The position numbers were made by a program, and so were the translations under genes. A model generated the notes under the pieces. That model ran no database searches, was not told the DNA's origin, and saw only the letters and a list, made by a program, of their open reading frames with translations. From NCBI RefSeq assembly GCF_001693385.1, contig NZ_CP016428.1, forward strand, positions 3,906,001 to 3,970,000: a DNA stretch of 64,000 nt, in the 5' to 3' direction. Below, one piece after another: positions 26,157 to 34,358 of this stretch (positions within the stretch are counted from its first letter, which is position 1; each line of letters begins with the position of its first letter). This stretch comes from Bradyrhizobium icense. GTDB taxonomy: Bacteria; Pseudomonadota; Alphaproteobacteria; Rhizobiales; Xanthobacteraceae.

Positions 26157-26164
26157 TGTTGGCT

Positions 26165-26183
26165 TATACTTATCCTGAGCATA
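26165..26183 (-). promoter_or_regulatory. candidate NadQ operator 2
   Basis: TATACTT-ATCCT-GAGCATA, an imperfect copy of operator 1 with the same 7-5-7 geometry (5 of 7 arm pairs complementary). Its centre is 27 bp from that of operator 1, roughly two and a half helical turns. It lies between the nadQ stop and nadA, so it may also hold the nadA promoter. Confidence 0.55.
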
Positions 26184-26190
26184 ATCGAAG

Positions 26191-27147
26191 TCAAGTGCGC
26201 GATAGGGGAAGCTTGGTTCCGACGATCGCCCGCTCCGCCAGCACGCCGTGGCGGAACCTGAACAATTTGGCGGGGCGCCCGACCGTGTCGGCAGCGATTG
26301 CGCCAGTCTCCTCAACGAGTTGCTGCTGCTCGATCAAGCGGCGAAAATTCTGCTTGTGCACCAGGCGGCCTGCAAGTGCCTCAACGCTGCGTTGCAGTTG
26401 CAGCAGGGTGAATTCTGCCGGCATCAGCTCGAACACCACGGGACGGTATTTGATCTTGGCGCGCAGCCGCGCGATTCCGGTGGCGAGAATGCGGCGATGA
26501 TCTCCGGTCATCGGCCGGCCGGGAATGACGGTCGTGGCAGCTGCACCGTCGCGCACCGCTTCCGGGATCAAGCCTGCTTCATAGAGCAGTTCGTAGCGCT
26601 GCAGCACCAGCTCCTCGTTCCATTCGCGGTCGTCGAGGCCAAACGTGATGGCGACGCGCTGCCATCGCTCGCGCTGCAGGCTGGTGGTATCTGCAGATTT
26701 CGCCCACGCCCGCAGCCGCGACGACAATGTCTTCGCGAGCGACGGGGAGAGGCCGGCGCGCTGATCTTCCCATGGAAAATATTCGTACCAGCCGGACCAG
26801 TGCGCCTCAAAACCCTGGCCGACCTTGTCCTCGCGGGTCAGGCCCAGATAGCTGATCGAGATCGAATGCGGTGACTTGGCATCGCCGGCCCGCCCGCGAT
26901 CGGCGAACGTGTAGAGCTGCTCGACATAGCCGAGCGGATGGCCGGTCTGCGCCTCGACCCAGGCGCGCAATCCGGTCTGCAGCGAACGGTGCGAGAATTC
27001 GAACGGGCCGCTCGGCAGCGCGCCGTCGTTTGCGATGGTCATGATCTTGGGCTCGCCGTCGGTGACGGCGACGAGGACGGCGACAAGATCCGCCGTGATC
27101 GCATTGGATGCGTTCGTTTTGCTGGCTTTCCGCGGTGCCCCTGCCAC
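26191..27147 (-). CDS. nadQ: NadQ-type NAD biosynthesis regulator (Nudix-like domain + winged helix)
   Basis: 318 residues. The N-terminal two-thirds resembles a Nudix fold (DLVAVLVAVTDGEPKIMTI, EFSHRSLQTGLRAWVEAQTG, YVEQLYTFADRGR, SISYLGLTRED) but lacks a recognisable Nudix box, so it should sense rather than cleave a pyridine nucleotide. The C-terminal third (FTLLQLQRSVEALAGRLVHK, ETGAIAADTVGRPAKLFRF) has the winged-helix pattern of this family. It lies directly upstream of nadABC in the same direction, with two related palindromes in between, as expected for NadQ of rhizobia-like alphaproteobacteria. I chose GTG 27147; ATG codons further inside would delete conserved sequence. Confidence 0.82.
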   Translation of the reverse strand: MAGAPRKASKTNASNAITADLVAVLVAVTDGEPKIMTIANDGALPSGPFEFSHRSLQTGLRAWVEAQTGHPLGYVEQLYTFADRGRAGDAKSPHSISISYLGLTREDKVGQGFEAHWSGWYEYFPWEDQRAGLSPSLAKTLSSRLRAWAKSADTTSLQRERWQRVAITFGLDDREWNEELVLQRYELLYEAGLIPEAVRDGAAATTVIPGRPMTGDHRRILATGIARLRAKIKYRPVVFELMPAEFTLLQLQRSVEALAGRLVHKQNFRRLIEQQQLVEETGAIAADTVGRPAKLFRFRHGVLAERAIVGTKLPLSRT

Positions 27148-27181
27148 GTCGCTCGTCCGTCTCCGTTGTTGGCTACTGCGT

Positions 27182-27730
27182 TTAACAGTATCCGTACACG
27201 CCGCAAGCGTATGGCAGGCGATTCCAGTAAGGCTCATAGGGGCCGCCATAATAGGGGCCGTCATAACTGTAGGAATGACTGGTGCCGTAGTAACCGGGCA
27301 GCGTCGATGATCCCGGCAAGAGCGGCGTGCCGAAGATGCGCGGCGCATAGGCCTTGATCCCGGTCGGCACGAGCACCTCTTCTTCGACCACCACCAAGGC
27401 GCGGCCGCGCCGCACATAAAGGGGGGCTGTTGGCGGGGTAACCGTGGTGCGGTAATTGTAATGCGCGCGCGGCAAGCCCGGCGGCAACTGGCTGGCGGCC
27501 CGGACCGCGGCGCGCCTGCCGGCGGCAGCTTTCTCGGGGCGTTTCGTTGCGGTTGGGCTGTTGGCGGGCTTGGCGGTTGCCGGGGTGTCAGCGGGCTTGG
27601 TGGCGACAGGAGGGGCGGCCGGCTTCGCTGCTGCTGGGCCATCGGCGGGCTGGGTGGCTCCAGGATCCTCGGCCGCAGCGGTTCCGACCGCGAAAATCGC
27701 GACCAGAATTGGCGTCATCCAGCGCAGCAT
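27182..27730 (-). CDS. secreted Ala/Pro/Lys-rich hypothetical protein
   Basis: 182 residues. A signal peptide (MLRWMTPILVAIFAVGTAAA) is followed by a low-complexity stretch with repeated KPA/TKPAD/TAKPANS units (about residues 28-70). A Tyr/Gly-rich C-terminus ends GPYEPYWNRLPYACGVYGYC. I recognise no domain. The repeat stretch could be a flexible or cell-wall-interacting linker, and the VRRGRALVVVEEEVLVPTG segment is the only well-ordered-looking part. It lies 34 bases upstream of nadQ on the same strand but has no obvious link to NAD metabolism. Confidence 0.65.
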   Translation of the reverse strand: MLRWMTPILVAIFAVGTAAAEDPGATQPADGPAAAKPAAPPVATKPADTPATAKPANSPTATKRPEKAAAGRRAAVRAASQLPPGLPRAHYNYRTTVTPPTAPLYVRRGRALVVVEEEVLVPTGIKAYAPRIFGTPLLPGSSTLPGYYGTSHSYSYDGPYYGGPYEPYWNRLPYACGVYGYC

Positions 27731-27852
27731 CGTTGGCTCCGAATCATCGAGGGCAGCTCAGCGCCATTTTATGCTGGAATGAGCGTTAACGAGAGGCTTG
27801 TGATTTCGCCGGACGGATCGCTGGGCGGATATGCCGTCTATGACTCCTGATC

Positions 27853-27955
27853 GTCATTCCGGGATGGTGCGCAAGCACCAGACCCGGAATCTCGAGATTC
27901 TCAGGGGCGCAAGGGGCGCTCCATAGTTCGATGCTGCGCATCGCCCCGGAATGAC
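27853..27955. repeat. dispersed palindromic element, family B, copy 1
   Basis: About 103 bases with inverted ends GTCATTCCGGG ... CCCCGGAATGAC and inner markers CCCGGAATCTCGAGATTCTC and AGTTCGATGCTGCGCATCG. A second copy in the same orientation is at 29989-30087. Together they bracket metY and the CoA-binding gene. Confidence 0.85.
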
Positions 27956-27960
27956 TGCCG

Positions 27961-29241
27961 TTACGCGCTCAGCGCCTGCTCCAGATCCGCGATCAGATCT
28001 TCCTTGTCCTCGATGCCAATCGAGAGGCGCACGACATCAGGCCCCGCGCCGCTTCGCACCTTGGCGTCGTCGTCGAGCTGGCTGTGCGTGGTCGATGCCG
28101 GGTGAATCACCAGCGAGCGGGTGTCGCCAACATTGGCCAGGTGCGAGAACAGTTTCAGGTTCGAGACCAGGCTGACGCCGGCGTCGTAGCCGCCCCTCAG
28201 GCTGAAGGTGAATACGGCACCGGCGCCCTTCGGCGCGTACTTGCGCGCGAGCTTGTTGTACTTGTCACTGGCAAGGCCCGCATAGTTCACCGACGCTACA
28301 GCGGAATGGCCGGCAAGAAATTCCGCGACCGCCTTGGCATTCTCGCAATGCCTCTGCATGCGCAGCGGCAGCGTCTCGATGCCGGTCAGTATCATGAAAG
28401 CGTTGAACGGCGACAGCGCCGGACCGAGGTCGCGCAAGCCCAGCACGCGGCAGGCGATCGCGAAAGCGAAATTGCCAAACGTCTCCTGGATCCTGATGCC
28501 GTGATATTCCGGCCGCGGCTCGCTCAGCATCGGGTACTTGTTGTCCTTCGACCAATCAAACGTGCCGCCATCGACGATGATGCCGCCGAGCGAGTTGCCG
28601 TGGCCGCCCAAGAATTTCGTCAGCGAGTGCACGACGATGTCGGCGCCGTGATCGATCGGGCGGATCAAATACGGCGTTGCCAGCGTGTTGTCGACGATCA
28701 GCGGCACGCCGGCCTTGCGGGCTACTTCTGCGATCGCCTCGATGTCAGTGATGCTGCCGGCGGGGTTGGCGATCGATTCGATGAAGATCGCCTTGGTGCG
28801 CGGCGTCACCGCGCGCTCGAAGCTGCCGATATCGTCGGGGTCGGCCCACGCCACGTTCCAGCCAAAGCTCTTGAACGCATGCGTGAACTGGTTGATCGAG
28901 CCGCCGTAGAGTTTTCGCGCGGCGATGAACTCGTCGCCAGGCATCAATAATTGCTGCAGCACGACGACCTGCGCGGCGTGCCCGGAGGCGACCGCCAGCG
29001 CCGCGGTGCCGCCTTCCAGCGCCGCCATGCGCTCTTCCAGCACGGCGGTCGTGGGATTGCCGATGCGGGTATAGATGTTGCCGAAAGCCTGCAGCCCGAA
29101 CAGCGAGGCGGCGTGGTCGGCATCGTTGAATACGAAGGACGTAGTTTGATAGATCGGCGTCACCCGGGCGCCGGTGGTAGGATCGGGCTGCGCGCCGGCA
29201 TGCACGGCAAGGGTCGAGAATCCCGGGAGACGGTCGGTCAT
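27961..29241 (-). CDS. metY: O-acetylhomoserine sulfhydrylase (PLP enzyme)
   Basis: 426-residue PLP-dependent Cys/Met-metabolism enzyme, expected to make homocysteine from O-acetyl- or O-succinylhomoserine and sulfide. Marks are FSTLAVHAGAQPDPTTGARV, TPIYQTTSFVF, YTRIGNPTTAVLEERMAALE, VDNTLATPYLIRP and the PLP lysine in VVHSLTKFLGGHGNSLGG, plus the C-terminal HPASTTHSQL. The length and the insert around PMLSEPRPEYHG are typical of MetY rather than MetB/MetC. ATG 29241 has AGGA about nine bases upstream. No SAM riboswitch fold is recognisable in the 150 bases upstream. A family B repeat abuts its 3' end. Confidence 0.9.
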   Translation of the reverse strand: MTDRLPGFSTLAVHAGAQPDPTTGARVTPIYQTTSFVFNDADHAASLFGLQAFGNIYTRIGNPTTAVLEERMAALEGGTAALAVASGHAAQVVVLQQLLMPGDEFIAARKLYGGSINQFTHAFKSFGWNVAWADPDDIGSFERAVTPRTKAIFIESIANPAGSITDIEAIAEVARKAGVPLIVDNTLATPYLIRPIDHGADIVVHSLTKFLGGHGNSLGGIIVDGGTFDWSKDNKYPMLSEPRPEYHGIRIQETFGNFAFAIACRVLGLRDLGPALSPFNAFMILTGIETLPLRMQRHCENAKAVAEFLAGHSAVASVNYAGLASDKYNKLARKYAPKGAGAVFTFSLRGGYDAGVSLVSNLKLFSHLANVGDTRSLVIHPASTTHSQLDDDAKVRSGAGPDVVRLSIGIEDKEDLIADLEQALSA

Positions 29242-29392
29242 TCTTTGGCGTCCTGTTCTGGCTTGCTTGAAATGCGTTGACGATGCTGATCGCAGCCGCG
29301 TCTGCCGTCAAGGCGAGGCGTTCATAGGAGAGGGATTGAAAACGGCTCTGCTTCGTTAGCTCTTGTCTTCGAAATAATCGTTTCGCGTTGCT

Positions 29393-29977
29393 TCAGGTAG
29401 GCTCGCTTTTGTTCTTTGCGGCGCGATCCGATGCCGCCGTGGCTCCGCCACCGACGCTCATCCGGTTTAGCGACAGGCGCATGCCCTGAGTCGGGATCGG
29501 CGCGCGCTTCGAGCTGAGTGTGCGCGAATTGACTCCCATCCATGAAATTTCCGACGACAGCCGTCCGTACTCGATCTTCGGACAGCGGTTCATCACCACC
29601 TTGAGGCCGGCGGCTTCGGCCTTCGCGGCAGCCACGTCGTCGCGCGCGCCGAGTTGCATCCAGATCACTTTCGGCAACGGCGATAATGTCAGGGCCTCGT
29701 CGACAACGGGCATGATGTGGCTGGAATTGCGGAAGATGTCGATCATGTCGACGGGACGGCCGATATCGGACAGCGAGGCGACGAAGGGTTTGCCGAGCAG
29801 GCTCTTTCCGACGTGACCGGGATTGACAGGAACCATGTCGTAACCGCGCTGGGCCAGATATTTGAACGCAAAGTAGCTCGGCCGCACATTGACCGGCGAG
29901 GCCCCCACCATCGCGATCGACTTCACGGAGTTGAGGATGCCGCGGATGTAATTGTCGTCATATGCGTCGTGGTTCAT
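29393..29977 (-). CDS. CoA-binding (YccU-type) protein
   Basis: 194 residues. The N-terminal 145 residues form a Rossmann CoA-binding domain (VKSIAMVGASPVNVRPSYFA, YDMVPVNPGHVGKSLLGKPF, PVDMIDIFRNS, VIWMQLGARDD, VVMNRCPKIEYGRL), as in succinyl-CoA-synthetase-like and YccU proteins. The C-terminal 45 residues (SSKRAPIPTQGMRLSLNRMS onward) are basic and low in complexity. Role unknown, often linked to acyl-CoA or persulfide handling. ATG 29977 has AGGA seven bases upstream; TTG 29983 is an alternative. It lies next to metY, between two family B repeats. Confidence 0.78.
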   Translation of the reverse strand: MNHDAYDDNYIRGILNSVKSIAMVGASPVNVRPSYFAFKYLAQRGYDMVPVNPGHVGKSLLGKPFVASLSDIGRPVDMIDIFRNSSHIMPVVDEALTLSPLPKVIWMQLGARDDVAAAKAEAAGLKVVMNRCPKIEYGRLSSEISWMGVNSRTLSSKRAPIPTQGMRLSLNRMSVGGGATAASDRAAKNKSEPT

Positions 29978-29988
29978 TTTCAATTCCT

Positions 29989-30087
29989 GTCATTCCGGGG
30001 CTCGCGGCGCGAGAACCCGGAATCTCGAGATTCTCACTTGCGCAATCGCGCACTATAGTTCGATGCTGCGCATCGCCCCGGAATGAC
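29989..30087. repeat. dispersed palindromic element, family B, copy 2
   Basis: About 99 bases, GTCATTCCGGGG ... CCCCGGAATGAC, sharing CCCGGAATCTCGAGATTCTC and AGTTCGATGCTGCGCATCGC with copy 1 at 27853-27955 in the same orientation. It starts 12 bases upstream of the CoA-binding gene's start codon. Confidence 0.85.
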
Positions 30088-30101
30088 GACGCTCTGCATC
30101 G

Positions 30102-30926
30102 TCACTTATCCTGCCATTTCGGTTCACGTTTCTCGATGAAGGCGCCGATGCCTTCCTCGGCGTCGCGCGCCATCATGTTCTCGGTCATCACTTCCGCCGC
30201 ATAGCGATACGCATCGGCAAGGCTCATTTCGGCCTGGCGATAGAACGCCTCCTTGCCGAGCTTGACGGTATAGGCGGATTTCAGCGCGACCTTCTGCGCC
30301 AGTGCGATCGCCGCATCGCGCTCGGTGCCGGCGGCGACCACGCGGTTGACGAGGCCGATATTCTTCGCCACGGCCGCCGAAATCGGCTCGCCGGTCAGCA
30401 GCATCTCCATCGCTTGCTTGCGCGGGACGTTGCGCGACAGTGCCACCATGGGCGTCGAGCAGAACAGACCGATATCGACGCCCGGGGTGGCGAAGCCTGC
30501 GGCCTCGGAGGCGACCGCGAGATCGCAGCTTGCCACAAGTTGGCAGCCGGCGGCAGTCGCAATGCCCTGCACGGCGGCGACGACGGGCTTCGGCAGGTGC
30601 ACGACAGCCTGCATCATCGCGCTGCAGGCGTTCATGATCTGCCCGAAATAGGCGCGGCCGCGGTCGGCGTCGCTGCGGCGCGCGGTCAATTCCTTCATGT
30701 CGTGGCCGGCGGAGAAGGCTGGACCGTTCGCCGCGATGACGACGGCGCGGACGCTGTTGTCGTCGTGGATTGCCTTCAGCGCGCCGTGCAGCTCGGCGAT
30801 CAAGGCTTCCGACAGGCTGTTGCGCGCGGCCGGCCGGTTGAGCGTGAGTACACGGATGCTGCCGACATTTTCCTGCAGCAGGATCGGCGGTTGCGGCGTG
30901 GGCGCGCGAGCAGTCTGGACGGACAT
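30102..30926 (-). CDS. enoyl-CoA hydratase/isomerase-family protein (ECHDC3-like) without the catalytic glutamates
   Basis: 274-residue crotonase fold: VLTLNRPAARNSLSEALI, the oxyanion-hole SAGHDMKEL and GIATAAGCQLVASCDLAVAS. Hydratases carry two catalytic glutamates, in GxxxE(L) and in (P)Ex2LG. Here the first is Gln (AGCQL) and the second region reads ATPGVDIGLFCSTPMVAL with Asp. This is the ECHDC3-like subfamily, whose reaction is not known, so the hydratase name should be read loosely. ATG 30926 gives MSVQTARAPTPQPPILLQ. It is divergent from the thioesterase gene 87 bases away. Confidence 0.82.
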   Translation of the reverse strand: MSVQTARAPTPQPPILLQENVGSIRVLTLNRPAARNSLSEALIAELHGALKAIHDDNSVRAVVIAANGPAFSAGHDMKELTARRSDADRGRAYFGQIMNACSAMMQAVVHLPKPVVAAVQGIATAAGCQLVASCDLAVASEAAGFATPGVDIGLFCSTPMVALSRNVPRKQAMEMLLTGEPISAAVAKNIGLVNRVVAAGTERDAAIALAQKVALKSAYTVKLGKEAFYRQAEMSLADAYRYAAEVMTENMMARDAEEGIGAFIEKREPKWQDK

Positions 30927-31013
30927 CTCTGAGGTTTCCCCTCCAAGATTTTCATTTTGGCTTTGATGACAACGTAATGTAACAGGCAGCCTTAATCGAG
31001 GGGCAGGGGTGAC

Positions 31014-31442
31014 ATGGCAGCAGCGAAAATGAGCGTGGCTGAGCTGGAGAAGTTCCTTCGTGAGGAATTTCCCCAGGCCTTCAGCGACGGCGATATCACC
31101 ATCGAGAGCGCCGATGGCGAGACCTGCCTGCTGCGGCGGCGCTATGACGAGCGAATGCTGCGTCCAGGCGGCACCGTGTCGGGGCCGACGCTGATGGCGA
31201 TGGCTGATTTCGCGATGTATGTGGTGCTGCTCTCGGCGATCGGCCCAGTGGGGCTGGCGGTAACGACCAATCTCAACATCAATTTCCTGCGCAAGGGCCT
31301 GCCGGGGCAGGACGTGCTGGCCGCAGCGCGCCTGCTCAAGCTCGGCAAGCGGCTGGCGGTTGGCGAGGTCAACCTGCTGTCGGGCTCGTCGCCCGATCCC
31401 ATCGCCCATGTGACGGCGACCTATTCCATTCCAAATACGTAG
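31014..31442 (+). CDS. PaaI-type hotdog thioesterase
   Basis: 142 residues of the hotdog fold. Key segments are RPGGTVSGPTLMAMADFAMY (the helix with the acidic catalytic residue), TTNLNINFLRKGLPGQDVLA and AHVTATYSIP. It likely hydrolyses acyl-CoA thioesters; the substrate is unknown. ATG 31014 has GAGGGG and GGGG upstream. It is divergent from the ECHDC3-like acyl-CoA gene, which suggests related metabolism, and stands upstream of the rplM promoter. Confidence 0.85.
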   Translation: MAAAKMSVAELEKFLREEFPQAFSDGDITIESADGETCLLRRRYDERMLRPGGTVSGPTLMAMADFAMYVVLLSAIGPVGLAVTTNLNINFLRKGLPGQDVLAAARLLKLGKRLAVGEVNLLSGSSPDPIAHVTATYSIPNT

Positions 31443-31514
31443 GGTTTCGAGAGGTAGTATTGCACCATATTTTTAAGCTGTTGTTTTTATTGATGTAAAT
31501 CGCAAGCATTGATG

Positions 31515-31543
31515 TTGACTGTCAACATTCGGTCTTCTAGAAA
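31515..31543 (+). promoter_or_regulatory. candidate housekeeping promoter of rplM-rpsI
   Basis: TTGACT (31515-31520), a 17-base spacer and TAGAAA (31538-31543), about 54 bases before the rplM start. The leader that follows contains GGCGCATCTGGCGCC, a short hairpin that could take part in ribosomal-protein autoregulation. Confidence 0.55.
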
Positions 31544-31596
31544 ACCGGCAGTTCGGCGCATCTGGCGCCGATTTCCATTTTCACGGATTTCCTCAC

Positions 31597-32061
31597 ATGA
31601 AAACCTATTCGGCAAAGCCCGCCGAGGTGACGAAGAAGTGGGTCTTGATCGACGCCAAAGGTCTGGTGGTCGGCCGTCTCGCCACCCTCGTCGCGATGCG
31701 CCTGCGCGGCAAACATCTGCCCACCTATACGCCGCATGTCGATTGCGGTGACAACGTCATCATTATCAACGCAGCGCATGTGGTGCTGACCGGTCGCAAG
31801 CGCGACAACAAGGTCTACTACAAGCACACCGGCTTCATCGGCGGCATCAAGGAACGCACCGCGAAGTCGATCCTCGAGGGCCGTTTCCCCGAGCGCGTGG
31901 TCGAGAAGGCCATCGAGCGCATGATTCCGCGCGGTCCGCTCGGCCGCGTGCAGATGGGCAATCTGCGCGTTTACCCCGGCGCCGAACATCCGCATGAAGC
32001 CCAGCAGCCCGAGAAGGTTGATATCGCTTCGATGAACCGCAAGAACATGAGGGCCGCATAA
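31597..32061 (+). CDS. rplM: 50S ribosomal protein L13
   Basis: 154 residues, normal length. It begins [20 protein letters not shown] and has [45 protein letters not shown] and the C-terminal [20 protein letters not shown] then EHPHEAQQP. It is one of the first proteins to bind 23S rRNA during 50S assembly. rpsI starts one base after its stop (TAAGATG), the usual L13-S9 operon. I used the ATG at 31597, which is not preceded by a strong Shine-Dalgarno site. Confidence 0.97.
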   Translation: MKTYSAKPAEVTKKWVLIDAKGLVVGRLATLVAMRLRGKHLPTYTPHVDCGDNVIIINAAHVVLTGRKRDNKVYYKHTGFIGGIKERTAKSILEGRFPERVVEKAIERMIPRGPLGRVQMGNLRVYPGAEHPHEAQQPEKVDIASMNRKNMRAA

Positions 32062-32062
32062 G

Positions 32063-32539
32063 ATGTCGGATACCATGCAGTCGCTCGACCAGTTGGCGTC
32101 GTTGAAGACGGCCGCTCCGGAAGCGCCGAAATACGTCAAGAAGGTCGACAAATACGGCCGCGCCTATGCCACCGGCAAGCGCAAGGACGCGGTCGCCCGC
32201 GTCTGGATCAAGCCGGGCGCCGGCAAGATCACGGTCAACACCCGCGAAGTCGAGATCTACTTCGCCCGTCCGGTGCTACGCATGCTGATCCAGCAGCCGC
32301 TGGTCGCGGCCGCGCGTGCCGGCCAGTACGACGTCATCTGCACGGTCGCCGGCGGCGGTCTGTCGGGCCAGGCGGGTGCCGTGCGTCACGGCATCTCGAA
32401 GGCGCTGACCAACTTCGAGCCGGATCTGCGCGGCGTGCTGAAGAAGGGCGGCTTCCTGACCCGCGACTCCCGCACCGTGGAGCGCAAGAAGTACGGCCGG
32501 GCCAAAGCGCGCAAGTCGTTCCAGTTCTCGAAGCGCTAA
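32063..32539 (+). CDS. rpsI: 30S ribosomal protein S9
   Basis: 158 residues. The N-terminal 35 residues ([20 protein letters not shown] onward) are the extension usual in alphaproteobacteria. The S9 core reads [39 protein letters not shown] and [20 protein letters not shown], ending QFSKR, the tail that reaches the P-site tRNA. It is co-transcribed with rplM and followed after about 50 bases by a rho-independent terminator. Confidence 0.97.
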   Translation: MSDTMQSLDQLASLKTAAPEAPKYVKKVDKYGRAYATGKRKDAVARVWIKPGAGKITVNTREVEIYFARPVLRMLIQQPLVAAARAGQYDVICTVAGGGLSGQAGAVRHGISKALTNFEPDLRGVLKKGGFLTRDSRTVERKKYGRAKARKSFQFSKR

Positions 32540-32589
32540 TTGCTTCGCTAAAATTTGCAGCGGATTGCTGCATTCACCAGACGAAAAGA

Positions 32590-32612
32590 GGGCGCCGATC
32601 GGCGCCCTTTTT
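32590..32612 (+). terminator. rho-independent terminator of rplM-rpsI
   Basis: GGGCGCC-GATC-GGCGCCC followed by TTTTT, a perfect 7-bp stem, 51 bases after the rpsI stop. Confidence 0.9.
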
Positions 32613-32775
32613 GCTTACCATTTAGTGATGGGTTACCACGGATTTTCGTGAAAACTTGCTTACCCGCACTCACGAAATTGGAACACGGCCCTCCTAGTGT
32701 CCGCGATGCGATGGCGCGAAATTGCATTTTCAGTGTGCGCCGAACAAGTTGCATCACACGCGTTCGGGTGAGCCC

Positions 32776-33993
32776 ATGTCGTTCGATACTTCAACGCTGT
32801 ATTTATTTGCCACGATGGTTGCAGGCATGCTCGGGGCCATGCTGCTGCTGTTCGGCAAGCAGGAAAACATTCCCGCCTTGAAGTGGTGGGGGACGGCCTA
32901 TCTGCTTGGCGCATCGTCGGTGGCGATCTGGACCATCGGCGGCGCCACACTCGGCGAGCCGCTGTTGCTGGCGCTGCATGCGCTTGGTTTCGTGGCCTGC
33001 GGCATGGTCTGGAACGCCTCGCGCGTATTCCACGGCCGCAAGCCCAATCTACCGGGACTTTTCCTCGGCGCGACCGCCTGGGTCGGTACGGTGCTGGCTT
33101 TGCCGTCCTTGAATCCCGCCATGCGGCTCATTATCGGTGCGGCGATCGTCGCGATCTACGCGGGGCTGACGGCTTCTGAATTGTGGAGCGAACGGCGGCG
33201 GACGATGCAGAAGCGCTGGCCGACGCTTGTCGTGCCCGTCATGCATGGTTGCGTGCTAGCGCTGCCGATCCTGCTCGGCAGCCTGCTGCGCCCGCATGAC
33301 GAGAGCTTCACCAGCAGCATCTGGGTGACGGCATTCTCGATCGAATTGATCCTGTATGCGATCGGCACCGTGTTCGTCATCTTCATGCTGGTGTCGGATC
33401 GCGCCGTGACGGTGCACAAGACCGCGGCCTCGGTCGATCCCTTGAGCGGAATGTTGAACCGCCGCGGCTTTTCGGAAGCCTGTAACCGGGTGATCGAACG
33501 CGAGGCCGCCGCAGGGCGGCCGGTGACGGTGATGATTTTCGACATCGACCATTTCAAGAGCATCAACGACCGCTTCGGCCATCCCGCGGGCGACGAGATC
33601 CTCAAATTGTTCTCGACCGTCGTGATCAGCAATTTGCGCATCAGCGATCTGTCGGGGCGCATCGGTGGCGAGGAGTTCGCGGCATTGTTGGCGTGTCCGC
33701 TGGAAGAGGGTGTGATCGTGGCCGAGCGCGTGCGCGAGGCGTTCGAGGCGTCCAACATTGTCTGCGAGGAGGGCCCGGTCGACACCACCGTCAGCATCGG
33801 CGTCGCCGGCGGTCCGGCGGGCACGGAACTCGAAGTGTTGCTGGCGGCAGCCGATACCGCGCTCTATCAGGCCAAGCGTACTGGCCGTAACCGGGTCGAG
33901 GCGGCGGAAGAGCTGCCGCTGTCGCTCGAGAAGTGGCGGCGCAAGACGGCCGGCCGCGCAGCCTCCGCACGGCAGGCGCCGGCAGCGACTTGA
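32776..33993 (+). CDS. membrane-bound diguanylate cyclase
   Basis: 405 residues. An N-terminal region with six or seven membrane helices (about 1-215) precedes a C-terminal GGDEF domain. The domain contains DPLSGMLNRRGFSEACNRVI, MIFDIDHFKSINDRFGHPAG and the active-site GGEEF at about 297-301, so cyclic-di-GMP synthesis is expected. An inhibitory I-site RISD (about 288-291) lies exactly five residues before GGEEF, so product feedback is likely. ATG 32776 has GGTGAG just upstream. The membrane part may sense an unknown signal. No EAL domain or effector lies next to it. Confidence 0.88.
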   Translation: MSFDTSTLYLFATMVAGMLGAMLLLFGKQENIPALKWWGTAYLLGASSVAIWTIGGATLGEPLLLALHALGFVACGMVWNASRVFHGRKPNLPGLFLGATAWVGTVLALPSLNPAMRLIIGAAIVAIYAGLTASELWSERRRTMQKRWPTLVVPVMHGCVLALPILLGSLLRPHDESFTSSIWVTAFSIELILYAIGTVFVIFMLVSDRAVTVHKTAASVDPLSGMLNRRGFSEACNRVIEREAAAGRPVTVMIFDIDHFKSINDRFGHPAGDEILKLFSTVVISNLRISDLSGRIGGEEFAALLACPLEEGVIVAERVREAFEASNIVCEEGPVDTTVSIGVAGGPAGTELEVLLAAADTALYQAKRTGRNRVEAAEELPLSLEKWRRKTAGRAASARQAPAAT

Positions 33994-34111
33994 ACGTGCT
34001 GCTCAAACAAGGCGATATCTCGGGAGACTGATCCAACACTTTGGATCGCTCTCCATGGGATGGAGGCCTGTGGTAACCTCCCGTTTACCATTCCATCCCT
34101 ATCATCTGCAC

Positions 34112-34348
34112 ATGGATTCATCCCGCAGATCAAACCCACAGGCTGCCCTGATATCGCTCGAAGCGGCTGCAGCCTCCGCCCGCGGCGGTTTCGGCTGCAT
34201 GTTCTCGACCTCGGAAGAATTCGAGATGGCGCTCATCACCGAGCGCCGTGCGCAGGGGCGTTACGTTCAGCGCAGAATGCGCTGGCCTGCCATTCTGTTC
34301 ATCGGCTGCGCGCTGATGGTCGCCGGCATGGCGCTGCTGTTCGGCTAG
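34112..34348 (+). CDS. small single-helix membrane protein
   Basis: 78 residues from ATG 34112. The C-terminal 25 residues form one membrane helix (WPAILFIGCALMVAGMALLF), preceded by a charged stretch EFEMALITERRAQGRYVQRR. The strong conservation-like character starts at FGCMFSTSEEFEM, so translation may start at ATG 34199 or at ATG 34226 instead. It follows the diguanylate cyclase by 118 bases and converges on the secreted heme protein with a 10-base gap. No function can be given; a small membrane regulator is possible. Confidence 0.45.
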   Translation: MDSSRRSNPQAALISLEAAAASARGGFGCMFSTSEEFEMALITERRAQGRYVQRRMRWPAILFIGCALMVAGMALLFG

Positions 34349-34358
34349 CCGCTACTCC

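Noticed and set aside
29242..29392. SAM-II riboswitch upstream of metY
   Set aside because: The expected pseudoknot-forming sequences could not be found; only the Shine-Dalgarno site is clear.
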